From positions 1 to 64,000 of the forward strand of contig NZ_JBKEBF010000019.1 in the NCBI RefSeq assembly GCF_047973035.1: a DNA stretch of 64,000 bases, written 5' to 3'. Position numbers and translations under genes: made by a program. Each line of letters begins with the position of its first letter. The first letter of the stretch is position 1. Source of the stretch: Oleidesulfovibrio sp047973035. Lineage in GTDB: Bacteria; Desulfobacterota; Desulfovibrionia; Desulfovibrionales; Desulfovibrionaceae. The notes below the pieces were generated by a model. That model made no database searches, was not told where the DNA came from, and saw nothing but the letters and a program-made list of their open reading frames with translations. This document shows, in pieces, positions 39,601 to 48,582 of the stretch.

Positions 39601-39969
39601 CTCCACAACCTGCCCAAATGCGGGGTAGTGCTCACTGTAGCAGCACCCCCAGCCTCTTCCATCGAATCCGATATTTTAAATATCTGGAAGTCTATCCTTG
39701 AAGTCGATGACATTGGCGTACGCGATAACTTCTTTGAAGTTGGCGGCACATCGCTGCTCATTGTCAGCGTCCATGAGCAGCTTCAACGGTTGTTACGGCA
39801 CCAGTTCTCGCTGACGACCCTGTTCCAGAATCCCACTGTGGAAAGTATGGCTGCATGGCTGGGCAACGATAACCAGTCAGCTCCTTATCCATATCCGACT
39901 CCACGGCGCATCGGACAAAAAGAACAGGGGCAAAAGCGCCGCAACGCGCGGATGATACGTAGCGCATAA
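36610..39969 (+). CDS. NRPS module C-A(beta-Ala-like)-T
   Basis: 1119 residues, starting three bases after the previous stop. Condensation domain with HHIIFDGWS near 174; A domain with YTSGSTGQPKG near 650, A4 CFVDFLWE and specificity residues V-D-W-V-L-S-L, almost the same as beta-alanine codes (VDWVISLADK type). The A5 region reads YGSTEVMDAIWHE, one residue shorter than in its sister domains (YGSTEVTADATW), so the last two code positions cannot be aligned with certainty. Carrier with EVGGTSLLI (Ser near 1048). A basic tail (KEQGQKRRNARMIRSA) follows the carrier and may help docking to the next protein. Predicted to add beta-alanine after the second thiazoline. Confidence 0.9.
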   Translation: MNKQTLVELPLEELLNFARETARNNGNVHIAFGPEGVTVEKAELSFAQERLWFMNRLSPDNPFYNIPFYLEVAGELDRKAFTKAWTELIKRHSCLHSCYPGDETGKPTVTLLLPDNLPLTYNDISHQAHEEQQKHLKCAMNYEGSIGFDMAQGPLLRGVLIRQKKNLHTLLITFHHIIFDGWSVTIFYKELFEIYDTIRKGTPLPLHNSDATYEQYALWQRQRMTLEYIKKEQKWWQTELQDLPELQLWTDAPRPETQTFSGDTIEFFIPGSVATAMENLAQRHNATPFMAWLAVFSLMLSRFSGQVDFAVGCSVAGRNHPATENIIGFFLNNLVVRNRLTDNSPFTQLLENLRDTVLHAMEHEELPFQFLADAVGEGRSLNKNPLYQAGLVYQNTPSLDTLSKELSLHSVLVPMNTTHMDVEFLIWPEKNGLRCYLVFATDIISAQRAKDMVDTLKWIGRIVSDTPSIPIHEILPAEKATILHGQQLQHDYLPFWQQLEKILETDESTTAIFITGESGYKTDSKEISYGDLVREAEQMAARLDQLKLKPGSIVSIMLHPSLEQTAAMLAVWRQGCIWVPLDPDHPASMNQWIMEDSASCCVITHSLLWEEHTKETVSGIMPCLIDCHVETQPAKVGTPPSASAACILYTSGSTGQPKGITLSHEALHTRLSWMWFELPWKTGDVACQKTSPCFVDFLWETFGAILGRTPLVLAGARPYRNIDRLLTVMREHKVTHMVLVPSLLRAMHEVGQGIGETVPSLRVILSSGEVLCPELCQKTRNALPDIRLFNLYGSTEVMDAIWHEASAKDRKAVPVGKPVHNTTVAILDDALRPVPTGEKGTLYVCGPCVAHGYHGKASKKNAMFIPPEIPGIETPQGRWFCMGDEAALGQDGLIYYHGRKDRQIKVRGVRMEPDGIVATLQKHEQVKEAKVMAQPGPDGTDRLVAYILPEQRANEFNSADWARELRPFMSTLLPPSMLPDIFIPITEWPRTPSGKVNLHNLPKCGVVLTVAAPPASSIESDILNIWKSILEVDDIGVRDNFFEVGGTSLLIVSVHEQLQRLLRHQFSLTTLFQNPTVESMAAWLGNDNQSAPYPYPTPRRIGQKEQGQKRRNARMIRSA

Positions 39970-39984
39970 CGCCTGAGGAATACG

Positions 39985-42900
39985 ATGACCACTTACGAGT
40001 ACACGGATTCTTGCATTGCAATCATCGGCATGGCTGCCCGTTTTCCTGGTGCCACCGACTTGAATACATTCTGGGAAAACCTACTGCAGGGCAAGCAGAG
40101 CATGTCAGTCCTGAAATCGGAATATCTGGAAAAAAGCATTCACGCTGCCATCTGCAAAGATCCGCACTATGTGCCCATGTGCAGCTGCATCGACGGATAC
40201 AAATGCTTTGACGCGGACTTTTTCGGTATCTCGCCTCATGAAGCAGCCATAACCGATCCGCAGCAACGGTTATTGCTCGAGTATGGCTGGAAGGCCTTTG
40301 AGCATTCTGGATATGAACCGACAGATTCGCAGGACACCATAACCGGTGTATACGCAAGCTGCAGCATCAGTTCGTACTTGCTTTCCAACCTGCACGGCCA
40401 TGTCATGGCGGGCAGGCTGGACATGACCGAAGCCCTGCTGGGTAATGACAAAGACTACCCGGCCACACGACTGGCCTACAAATTAGGATTGCGTGGCCCG
40501 GCCATGACAGTGCAGACCGCCTGCTCTTCTTCTCTGACCAGCCTGCATGTTGCTTGCCAAGCTCTGTTGGCAGGCGAATGTGATCGGGCCTTGGTGGCAT
40601 CGGCCACACTACTCGGAGATCCTCTGGGATATATGTATCTGGAAGGCGGTATGCGCTCGCCTGACGGACGCTGCCGTCCTTATGATGCTCAAGGTAAAGG
40701 AACAATTTTCGGCTCCGGCGTAGCCGCTGTGCTGCTTAAACGGCTAGCCGATGCACAGGCCGATAACGATCATATCCTCGCAGTGGTTCGCTCCACCGCC
40801 GCCAACAACGACGGCAACGATAAAGTGGGGTTCACCGCTCCCAGCGTCAATGCGCAGGCCGCAGTCATTACCGAGGCTCTGCTTCTTTCCGGTATCGACC
40901 CGTGGGATATGGATTTCATTGAAGGACACGGCACGGCCACCCCTATGGGAGATCCAATCGAGGTGGCAGCGCTGCAACAGGCTTATGCAGGAATAGCGCA
41001 ATGCAATATTCCGACAGGCCGCTCTATTCTTCTGGGCTCGGTAAAAAGCAACATCGGGCATCTGGATGCTACCGCAGGGCTGGCCGGTTTTATCAAGGCC
41101 GTGTTGAGCCTATACCATGGTTGCGTACCGGGTACAGCCAACTTTACCAGACACAATCCGCTGTTTGGCACAAGCATGGCCCCCTTTGAAGTGCGTTCCA
41201 ACAATAGCCGACTGGCTGATGAAAGCACAGCGCGACTTGGAAGCGTCAGTTCCTTCGGAGTTGGGGGTACAAACGTCCACACGGTACTTCAGGGAGCACC
41301 GCAACAACACTCCGGATCTGTAAAAAAAGAGCCGAGGCTGTTTCTGATATCCGGACACGATACCGCAGGTCTTTTCAGAACTCAGAAGCAGCTTGCAGCA
41401 CATCTGGAACAAGGTCACTTCGATATAGCGGATGTTGCCCATACTCTGGTGCATGGCCGGGCTCACCTTCCGGCACGCCGGACAATTATAGCTGCCAGCA
41501 TGGAAGAGCTAAAAGACGCTCTCAACAGCATGGAGGCGCCTTTACGACATGTTTCTGGCGGAAAAAAACGCAAGCTTGCGTTCCTGTTTTCCGGCCAAGG
41601 CTCACAACATCCTGCCATGGGAAGCAGCCTGTATAAGACAGAGCCATATTTCAAAAAGAAATTCAATCAAACCGCAGAGGTGGTGCTGCAATACAAAGGC
41701 CCAGATCTACTTTCTCTGATGTACGCCTGCTGGACCGGTGATAAACAAGCCGCCGCAGCCATCACTCGCACCAAAATAACCCAGCCGCTGCTTTTCACTC
41801 TGGAATACGCTCTGGCCCGGTTACTTATTAAAAAAGGACTCCAACCCGAATTCCTGCTCGGACACAGTATTGGCGAATATGTAGCAGCTTGCCTGGCGAA
41901 CGTGTTTTCCATGGAAGATGCAGCCCGACTGGTGGTTGCACGCGGAAGGGCCATGCAGCAGGCTCCGACAGGCAGGATGCTTGCATTATCCATCGGAGAA
42001 GACAAACTTTCCATGCTCCCTGAAACGCTGCTGTCCAAGGTAGAAATAGCTGTAGTCAACACCAGTCAGAGCTGCGTTCTTTCCGGTCATGAACAGGATC
42101 TGGCAACATGTGCGGAAATTATTGATCAGGCAGGAGAAAAAGGCACTTTTCTCAAGACATCACACGCATTTCATTCTTCGTTTATGGATAGCGTTCTGCA
42201 AGATTTTCGCGCAGTGCTTCAGGAAGTAACTATGCAGCCGCCCCAAATTCCTCTGGTCAGTAACCTCACAGGTATTTGGGCTGACGCATTCATGGCCACC
42301 CCCGACTATTGGGTAAAACAATTGCGCGACACCGTGCGGTTCTCGCGGTGCCTGCAGACTCTGTTCAGCCAACAATGCCTCGGAGTTGAAGTCGGTCCCG
42401 GCAGAACCCTGTGCAACTTTGCCAGTCAAGAAATGGGACCTGCCGGAATTACTGTTCATACATTAGGGGGACAATACGATGAAGAACCGGAATCGGTACT
42501 AAAAATTTTAGGTCGGGTATGGGCCACAGGAGGCCGACCGGACTGGAATTGTTGCCCGAGCATAAAAATCGGCAAGCGGATACCTTTACCCGGATACGTT
42601 TTCAGTCAGCAAAAACACTGGATCGAAAATCTGAACAACGCCTCCATTGCCACTGATCAATCCGAAGTAGCGCCTCAGATCATGCGGAAAACGACTGACT
42701 GCGGCATCAATAAGCAAGCCAGAGCTAATCCTGACAGCTATGTCCCGCCGGAAACCGACACGCACAAGCAAATGGTCTCCATCTGGGAGGAACTATTATT
42801 AATCCAGCCTGTGGGCATTCAGGACAACTTTATCGAAATGGGCGGCAATTCCATGCACGTCCTGCGCATGGTGCGTATGGCTGCGGACCATGGGCTACAC

Positions 42901-43101
42901 TTCACAATCAAAGATGTTTTCAATGCCAAGACCATAGCTACGTTATGCACCTTGATGGATGAGTTGCCGGAACACAATCCCGGAAAACCCGCAGCAGCCT
43001 GCAACGCTTCTCTCAAGAACGCGACACCGGATTTCAGTAAATCCGGTATTTCCCAAAACGATCTAGAAGCCATCTTCGCCGCTACAGGAGCATCTTCATG
43101 A
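39985..43101 (+). CDS. Type I PKS module (KS-AT-T)
   Basis: 1038 residues; ATG after GAGGAATACG. Ketosynthase with QTACSSS (about 179), IEGHGTATPMGD and KSNIGHLDATAG; acyltransferase with GHSIGEYVA (about 626) and HAFHSS (about 727), malonyl-type; carrier with EMGGNSMHVL (Ser about 953). As in the other PKS module there is no reductive domain. It would extend the beta-alanyl intermediate by malonate, leaving a beta-keto amide-type unit. The stop overlaps the start of the final NRPS (ATGA), so the two are translationally coupled. Confidence 0.9.
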   Translation: MTTYEYTDSCIAIIGMAARFPGATDLNTFWENLLQGKQSMSVLKSEYLEKSIHAAICKDPHYVPMCSCIDGYKCFDADFFGISPHEAAITDPQQRLLLEYGWKAFEHSGYEPTDSQDTITGVYASCSISSYLLSNLHGHVMAGRLDMTEALLGNDKDYPATRLAYKLGLRGPAMTVQTACSSSLTSLHVACQALLAGECDRALVASATLLGDPLGYMYLEGGMRSPDGRCRPYDAQGKGTIFGSGVAAVLLKRLADAQADNDHILAVVRSTAANNDGNDKVGFTAPSVNAQAAVITEALLLSGIDPWDMDFIEGHGTATPMGDPIEVAALQQAYAGIAQCNIPTGRSILLGSVKSNIGHLDATAGLAGFIKAVLSLYHGCVPGTANFTRHNPLFGTSMAPFEVRSNNSRLADESTARLGSVSSFGVGGTNVHTVLQGAPQQHSGSVKKEPRLFLISGHDTAGLFRTQKQLAAHLEQGHFDIADVAHTLVHGRAHLPARRTIIAASMEELKDALNSMEAPLRHVSGGKKRKLAFLFSGQGSQHPAMGSSLYKTEPYFKKKFNQTAEVVLQYKGPDLLSLMYACWTGDKQAAAAITRTKITQPLLFTLEYALARLLIKKGLQPEFLLGHSIGEYVAACLANVFSMEDAARLVVARGRAMQQAPTGRMLALSIGEDKLSMLPETLLSKVEIAVVNTSQSCVLSGHEQDLATCAEIIDQAGEKGTFLKTSHAFHSSFMDSVLQDFRAVLQEVTMQPPQIPLVSNLTGIWADAFMATPDYWVKQLRDTVRFSRCLQTLFSQQCLGVEVGPGRTLCNFASQEMGPAGITVHTLGGQYDEEPESVLKILGRVWATGGRPDWNCCPSIKIGKRIPLPGYVFSQQKHWIENLNNASIATDQSEVAPQIMRKTTDCGINKQARANPDSYVPPETDTHKQMVSIWEELLLIQPVGIQDNFIEMGGNSMHVLRMVRMAADHGLHFTIKDVFNAKTIATLCTLMDELPEHNPGKPAAACNASLKNATPDFSKSGISQNDLEAIFAATGASS

Positions 43102-46100
43102 CAGGAGCCCCCCAGGAAATCACGGATATTTTTGCGCCCACACCGCTCCAACAGGGAATGATCTTTCACACCATACAAGCCCCTGAAAGCTCGGAGTACG
43201 TCCAGCAATACAGCCTGCACGGACAGGGCAGTATGGACGCTCATATCTGCCGGCAAGCATGGGAAATAGTAGTGCAAAGACATCCTGCCTTGCGAACTTC
43301 CTTTCATTGGGAGGGCTTGGAAAAGCCATATCAAGTAGTACAGGCTCAGGTAAAACTTCCGTTTATCCATGAATCTATCGCCCATCTGAACGACGAAGAA
43401 CAAATGCAACTCCTCAGCAGATTTCTTCTCGATGACAGCAGTAAGGGGTTCTCTCTGACCAAGGCACCTCTTATCCGTATTGCGTTGCATGATCTGAGCA
43501 AAGAACGCTTCCGCATGACCATGACCCTGCATCACATCATTGCCGACGGCTGGTCCATAGGCATCGCTCTGAGTGAATTCATCACTGCATACGAACAGCT
43601 CGTGCAAGGCAAAAGAGTAGAGTCACCTTGCGCACCATCTCTCAAAGCATATGCACGCTACGTGAACACCAAACCCAAGGAAGCATCGTTAAAATGGTGG
43701 GCCGAACGGCTGGATAAGGCCACCCCCTGCCTGCCTCTGGCAAGCAGACGCAAAAAACGCTCTGCCAATATATCCAGCAGCTTTGCTGTGCAAAGCATTG
43801 TTCTTTCTGCAAAAGCAACTGAAGCAGTCACCCGTAGCGCCAGTCGGGCCGGAGTGACGCTTAACACGTTTTTTCTTGGTGCATGGGCTCTGGTACTGGC
43901 CAGATTTTGCGGTAAAAAAACTATTCTTACCGGCGTAACTGTGGCATCGCGCCCTGCATGCGTCCCCGGCATTGAAGAAACGTTTGGGCTGCTTCTAAAC
44001 GTATTACCACTACACCTAGCCTGCCCGGCTGAAGCCCCAGTCAAGGAATGGTTGCACTCCATCCAGAACTACCTTGCCGAAGCCTCCGAACATGACCACC
44101 TGCCGTTAAACAGTATTCGGAACCTATGTACAAAACCTGATGAACCTTTTCTGGAAAGTCTGGCTGTTTTTGAAAATATGCCCATGTCCGAAGCATCTAC
44201 CGGTCATCTGGGGTTCAGTTTCAACGACGTCACCAGCTTTGACAAAACCAGCTACCCCCTGACGTTGGTGGGTTTCCCCGGCAACGAACTCCGGCTCAAC
44301 CTCCAGTACAATAATGATGAGTTCGAAGGAGATGCCATGCTTGAACTGCTCAAAGCAATGAATCACGCCATTCTGTTTTTAACCGATAGCTCTGAAGAAC
44401 GACTGGTTGATTATTTTGCTCCCCATACCGAAACTTACACCCCATTAACTGGAAAAGATTCGTCTTTCCCTGCCTTTGAACCTTGGGAGATTCTCACATC
44501 TCTGGTGCACAACAAAGGAGATGAGACCGCACTAATTCTGGGGGATGGCGAGAAAGAAACAAAGATAACATACCAGACCCTCATGGAGAGAGCACAGGCC
44601 ATTGCCGCGACTCTGCAAAAGAAAGAGGTCAAAGCAGGTGACCTTGTTGGTCTGAGGCTGGATACAGGTTCCGACCTGTTGGCAGCCATGTTCGGAGTCT
44701 GGCAACTTGGAGCAATCTGGACTCCGCTGCCCCCCTCCTACCCGGCAGAGCAGGTCGCAAAGATGCTTCTTAGATCCAGAGCCCGTTGTGTCCTGACCGT
44801 CCCAGACTTGTGGGAGAGTGTGATCGATAACCTTGGTACAGACCATGGCCTCATTACAATTTTTACAGACCAGCTACGAACTGAAGCCACTCACTTCCAA
44901 CCGCTGACCTCACCTAAAATTGATCAAAGCATGCAAGCTTGCATGCTGCACACATCGGGCTCCACCGGTTTTCAAAAAGGAGTCAATATATCCTACCGGG
45001 CACTAAGCAACCGATTGAACTGGATGTGGCACGAACTCCCCTGGGAACCTGGTGAACGGTCCTGCCAAAAGACTTCGCCGGCATTTGTTGACTTTATTTG
45101 GGAAGCGTTCGGAGCTCTGCTGCAAGGGGTGCCTCTGGTACTGGTAAACTCTGAGGCTTCCCGGAATCCCCAACAACTCGTAAATATTATTGAGCGCTAT
45201 AAGGTCACACGACTCATAGTTGTTCCTTCCCTGCTTAATGCTATGCACATTGCTACAGACGGTCTTCAAGGCCGGTTACAAAATCTGAAGTACCTGACCT
45301 GCAGCGGAGAGTCGCTAAGTACTGAGCTGGTCAACAAAACAAGAAGCGCCTTGACCGGTATACGTTTTTTTAACCTTTACGGTTCTACAGAAGTCGTGGG
45401 GGATGCCACATGGCATGAAATTACCACAGACGCCCGAGGGTCTGTCCCCATCGGTAAGCCCATATCCAACTCTGCCGCAATAGTGCTTGATGAAAACCGA
45501 TTGCCACTGGCCAACGGTGTGGAGGGAGAACTCTACATAGCAGGAGATTGCCTTGCCTCGGGATACAGTCACGATACTGAAGCCACACAACTTGCATTCA
45601 TACCGTCCGCATCTATGCCATTCGATTCCCAGCACGAGCTATGGTTTGCTACCGGTGACAGGGCACGCGTAGATGAAGAAGGACGTATATGCTTTGCTGG
45701 CCGGGCCGACAGTCAGTGCAAAATACGAGGCGTACGCTTTAATCCCTTGGAAGTCAGGGAAGCACTCATCAGTCATGAACAGGTCTTGGATGCGGTGGTC
45801 CTGACCCCCGAACATAACGGACAGCGCCGTATCGCAGCCTATGTTCAGCCGGACAGATTACAAGACGAACAACCAGACTCTCTGCGTCTCAAGCTTCAAG
45901 CTCATCTGCAAAGCCTCATTCCACAGGCAATACAGCCTCACGCCATCACATTTGTACAGGAATGGCCTACAACCCCATCCGGTAAGATTAACGCCTCGGC
46001 ACTTCCTCCGGCATTCAGTACAACTTGCGCCGCTACAGGAATATTCAATAATGCGTTTGAAAAACAGTTGGCCAAAATATGGGAAACAACACTGGGACGA

Positions 46101-47504
46101 AACGTCCCCAACCGCGAAGCCGATTTCTTTGAACTGGGCGGCGACTCCCTGTCCGTCACGCAACTGGCCTTCAATCTACGAAAATCCCATAACCACCAAG
46201 TCACCATCAAAAATTTGTACGGTTATCCTGTACTCAAAGACATGGCCTCTTTTCTGGCATCGGACCATGGAGGAGCTCACAGTCTGCCGGAAATCACGCA
46301 GGCACAAAAAGACATTACTCTGGCCGATGAACTGAAACCGAAGGCCTTGGACCGGCTGCACCCCCCAATCAGTCCGGGCCAGCAAATCTTTGTCACCGGG
46401 GCTCCCGGTTTCATCGGCCTATGGATCTTAGCCACCTTGCTTGAACGTAATGACCTGAACATCCACTGCATGGAGCCATGCCGGACAAAAGCTGAAGGCA
46501 TGAAGGCTCTGCAATCCGGACTTAAAAATATTGGCTGCTGGCAAGCTTCATATTCAAACCGTCTGACCATTGTTCCCGGCTCGCTTGAAAAACCACAATT
46601 CGGCCTAAGCCAGAAGCACTGGTCTAGACTGACAAATGACACTGACATCATTATGCACAGCGGCTTTCAGGTAAATCTGGCTCAAAGCTATACAGTGCTC
46701 CGACCGGCTAACGTGCTGGGTACAAGGGAGGTCCTGCGGATGGCTTGTAGCAAACCAATCCCCATCCACTACGTGGGCAGCACTTCAATTGTTGATTTTG
46801 TAACCCGTTCTTCTGAAACAGCCGCAGTGCTGGAGGATGACCCATTCACATCTTGCTCCGGCATCCAGACCGGCTACATTCTAAGCCGCTGGGTAGCAGA
46901 TCATATGATTCGCCGTGCAGGAGAGCGCGGGCTGCCGGTATCTGTCTACCGGATGACTACTGTGGGCGGTGATGACAGAAGCTTTTATTGTGATACGGAC
47001 GAAATATACTGGCGACTGATACGGGTATTCACCCAGACAGGTCTCATGCCCCACAGCCAGCGTGTCGTAGACTTAGTGCCTGTGGATGAAGCGGCCAAGG
47101 CGGTGGTTGCATTGGCATCGCAACCAGAATCATACGGCCGGGCGTTCCATATAAACAGCCCCCGTAAGCTTCAATGGGATGCCATCCACAAGTTTCTGAC
47201 CAAAGCAGGCTACACCATAACCATGACCAGCCCCGAAAAATGGGCCGAACACATGCGTGCCATTCCGCCCGAAAATATGGATGAAAACGTGCGCATATTG
47301 CTGTCAATGATCAACGACGACGGATACGACGCCAACACTTCACTTACCATTGGCTGCGAACAAACCACGGAAGCTTTGCAGCGGATCAACAGAAAAATAA
47401 ATCCTGTTTCCGAAGAACTCTTCCTGGGCTATCTGGCCCGCATGGTTGAACGGGGTTGGCTTACACCCCCCAAAGAATCCGTACAGAGGGTATCATGCAG
47501 ATAA
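43098..47504 (+). CDS. Terminal NRPS: C-A(beta-Ala-like)-T-thioester reductase
   Basis: 1468 residues. Condensation domain (HHIIADGWS near 145); A domain (A3 HTSGSTGFQKG near 618, where Gln replaces the usual Pro; A4 AFVDFIWE) reading V-D-W-I-T-S-L-G-D, beta-alanine-like; carrier (ELGGDSLSV, Ser near 1017); and a C-terminal NAD(P)-dependent reductase of the thioester reductase (Lys2/MxcG) type with VTGAPGFIG near 1098, STSIVD, and GYILSRWVAD near 1258. The reductase domain would release the chain as an aldehyde or, after a second reduction, an alcohol. The SDR YxxxK is YILSR here, with Arg in the Lys position. There is no thioesterase domain, so hydrolysis or macrolactonisation is not expected. 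Confidence 0.9.
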   Translation: MTGAPQEITDIFAPTPLQQGMIFHTIQAPESSEYVQQYSLHGQGSMDAHICRQAWEIVVQRHPALRTSFHWEGLEKPYQVVQAQVKLPFIHESIAHLNDEEQMQLLSRFLLDDSSKGFSLTKAPLIRIALHDLSKERFRMTMTLHHIIADGWSIGIALSEFITAYEQLVQGKRVESPCAPSLKAYARYVNTKPKEASLKWWAERLDKATPCLPLASRRKKRSANISSSFAVQSIVLSAKATEAVTRSASRAGVTLNTFFLGAWALVLARFCGKKTILTGVTVASRPACVPGIEETFGLLLNVLPLHLACPAEAPVKEWLHSIQNYLAEASEHDHLPLNSIRNLCTKPDEPFLESLAVFENMPMSEASTGHLGFSFNDVTSFDKTSYPLTLVGFPGNELRLNLQYNNDEFEGDAMLELLKAMNHAILFLTDSSEERLVDYFAPHTETYTPLTGKDSSFPAFEPWEILTSLVHNKGDETALILGDGEKETKITYQTLMERAQAIAATLQKKEVKAGDLVGLRLDTGSDLLAAMFGVWQLGAIWTPLPPSYPAEQVAKMLLRSRARCVLTVPDLWESVIDNLGTDHGLITIFTDQLRTEATHFQPLTSPKIDQSMQACMLHTSGSTGFQKGVNISYRALSNRLNWMWHELPWEPGERSCQKTSPAFVDFIWEAFGALLQGVPLVLVNSEASRNPQQLVNIIERYKVTRLIVVPSLLNAMHIATDGLQGRLQNLKYLTCSGESLSTELVNKTRSALTGIRFFNLYGSTEVVGDATWHEITTDARGSVPIGKPISNSAAIVLDENRLPLANGVEGELYIAGDCLASGYSHDTEATQLAFIPSASMPFDSQHELWFATGDRARVDEEGRICFAGRADSQCKIRGVRFNPLEVREALISHEQVLDAVVLTPEHNGQRRIAAYVQPDRLQDEQPDSLRLKLQAHLQSLIPQAIQPHAITFVQEWPTTPSGKINASALPPAFSTTCAATGIFNNAFEKQLAKIWETTLGRNVPNREADFFELGGDSLSVTQLAFNLRKSHNHQVTIKNLYGYPVLKDMASFLASDHGGAHSLPEITQAQKDITLADELKPKALDRLHPPISPGQQIFVTGAPGFIGLWILATLLERNDLNIHCMEPCRTKAEGMKALQSGLKNIGCWQASYSNRLTIVPGSLEKPQFGLSQKHWSRLTNDTDIIMHSGFQVNLAQSYTVLRPANVLGTREVLRMACSKPIPIHYVGSTSIVDFVTRSSETAAVLEDDPFTSCSGIQTGYILSRWVADHMIRRAGERGLPVSVYRMTTVGGDDRSFYCDTDEIYWRLIRVFTQTGLMPHSQRVVDLVPVDEAAKAVVALASQPESYGRAFHINSPRKLQWDAIHKFLTKAGYTITMTSPEKWAEHMRAIPPENMDENVRILLSMINDDGYDANTSLTIGCEQTTEALQRINRKINPVSEELFLGYLARMVERGWLTPPKESVQRVSCR

Positions 47505-48265
47505 ATACATATACGAATCCTTCCTGCCTGCCGCACCTGCCTGCAGAGCCTGACAACATCCCAAGGATGTTTTGCTTTCCTTTTGCCGGAAGCAGCGCCG
47601 AATACTACAGACAATGGCAGCCCGCTCTCAAAGAGGTCGTCAGAGTATGCCCGGTAGAGTTACCGGGCAGAGCTTCACGACATCATGAACCACTAGCAAA
47701 GGATATGAACGGACTGGTCACAGAATTGACAGACGCTCTGCTTCCTTTCACTGGACAACCCTATATCTTTTTCGGACATAGTCTGGGCAGCGGCATCGCG
47801 AGTCTGGTCATTCGAGAACTACATCACCGAGGAGCACTCCTGCCCGCACTATTCTTCGCATCAGGACGTTTTCCCATTCACTTGAAACACACCAGACGCA
47901 TCTGCCATACCTTGAGCGATGAAGATCTGATTGATGAAATCCGCAGACTGGGTGGGACTCCTGAAGGAGTTCTGACAGACCCGACCTTCAAACAATTTTT
48001 CTTGCCAGTTGTACGCGCGGACTTTCAGGTGCTGGAAACTTTTACTCCTCCCAAGCCTGTCCCCCTTGCTGTTCCCATCAGAGTTCTTGGCGGTGTCGAC
48101 GATGCAGACTCACCGGAATGGAGCATGGAGCACTGGAAAGAACTAAGTTTATGCCAATGCTCCATTCGTATGTTTCCCGGAGGGCACTTCTTCATTGACG
48201 AAAACCGTGACAGCATTTTCACGGATATCAGGACGCAGATTTCAAATGTGCTGGGTATAAATTAA
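47495..48265 (+). CDS. Type II thioesterase
   Basis: 256 residues from the ATG at 47495, which overlaps the last ten bases of the synthetase and has AGAGGG upstream. Alpha/beta-hydrolase with FCFPFAGSS near the N-terminus, the active Ser in FFGHSLGSGIA, Asp region GGVDDADSPEW and the catalytic His in FPGGHFF. Type II thioesterases remove wrong or stalled acyl groups from carrier domains of NRPS/PKS lines (YbtT, GrsT, RifR). Last biosynthetic gene of the operon. Confidence 0.9.
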   Translation: MQINTYTNPSCLPHLPAEPDNIPRMFCFPFAGSSAEYYRQWQPALKEVVRVCPVELPGRASRHHEPLAKDMNGLVTELTDALLPFTGQPYIFFGHSLGSGIASLVIRELHHRGALLPALFFASGRFPIHLKHTRRICHTLSDEDLIDEIRRLGGTPEGVLTDPTFKQFFLPVVRADFQVLETFTPPKPVPLAVPIRVLGGVDDADSPEWSMEHWKELSLCQCSIRMFPGGHFFIDENRDSIFTDIRTQISNVLGIN

Positions 48266-48582
48266 CTTTCCCCAAAATGTCAGGGGAACGTATCTGTTTT
48301 GCACAAATTCACCCTGTTGCTTTTTTGGATAACGTTCACCGGCAGCGGATAAACAAGAGTATCTTGGTCAACAAAGCGGAACTCCTTCTGAACTTCAGAT
48401 TTGCCACTCAATTCAATGCCTCTCTGTTGATGCAACACATTGTCCATGCATTGATAACGAAATTCACAATCGGACAAAATTGCTCCTTACAGGAGTGGTG
48501 AGCTTGAGCGGGATGCTTCTATAGTTTCTATTTCGTGTTCAGAACATGGGGCCCGCTCAGGCGCCCCCTGCAAGGAGCAGAC
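48266..48582. other. Gap between the synthesis genes and the TonB genes
   Basis: 317 bp. A short CCCC/GGGG stem directly after the thioesterase stop (about 48270-48286) and a GGGGC/GCCCC stem before the next gene (about 48548-48567) are weak. I see no strong terminator, so read-through into the TonB genes is possible. A 65-codon minus-strand frame here has no supporting features. Confidence 0.4.

Noticed and set aside
17515..47504. Epimerase, methyltransferase or oxidase domains in the synthetases
   Set aside because: No SAM-binding motif, no epimerase second histidine motif and no FMN oxidase insertion seen between the A and T domains.
14368..48265. Colibactin-type genotoxin pathway (MATE exporter, PPTase, hybrid NRPS/PKS with thiazoline modules)
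   Set aside because: No ClbP-type peptidase, no fatty-acyl starter C domain and no amidase; the receptor, ABC pair and Fur sites fit a metallophore better.
48280..48477. 65-codon minus-strand ORF after the thioesterase gene; considered as a possible MbtH-like protein
   Set aside because: No MbtH signature (no NxExQxSxWP-like motif) and wrong strand; no MbtH gene is recognised anywhere in the window.
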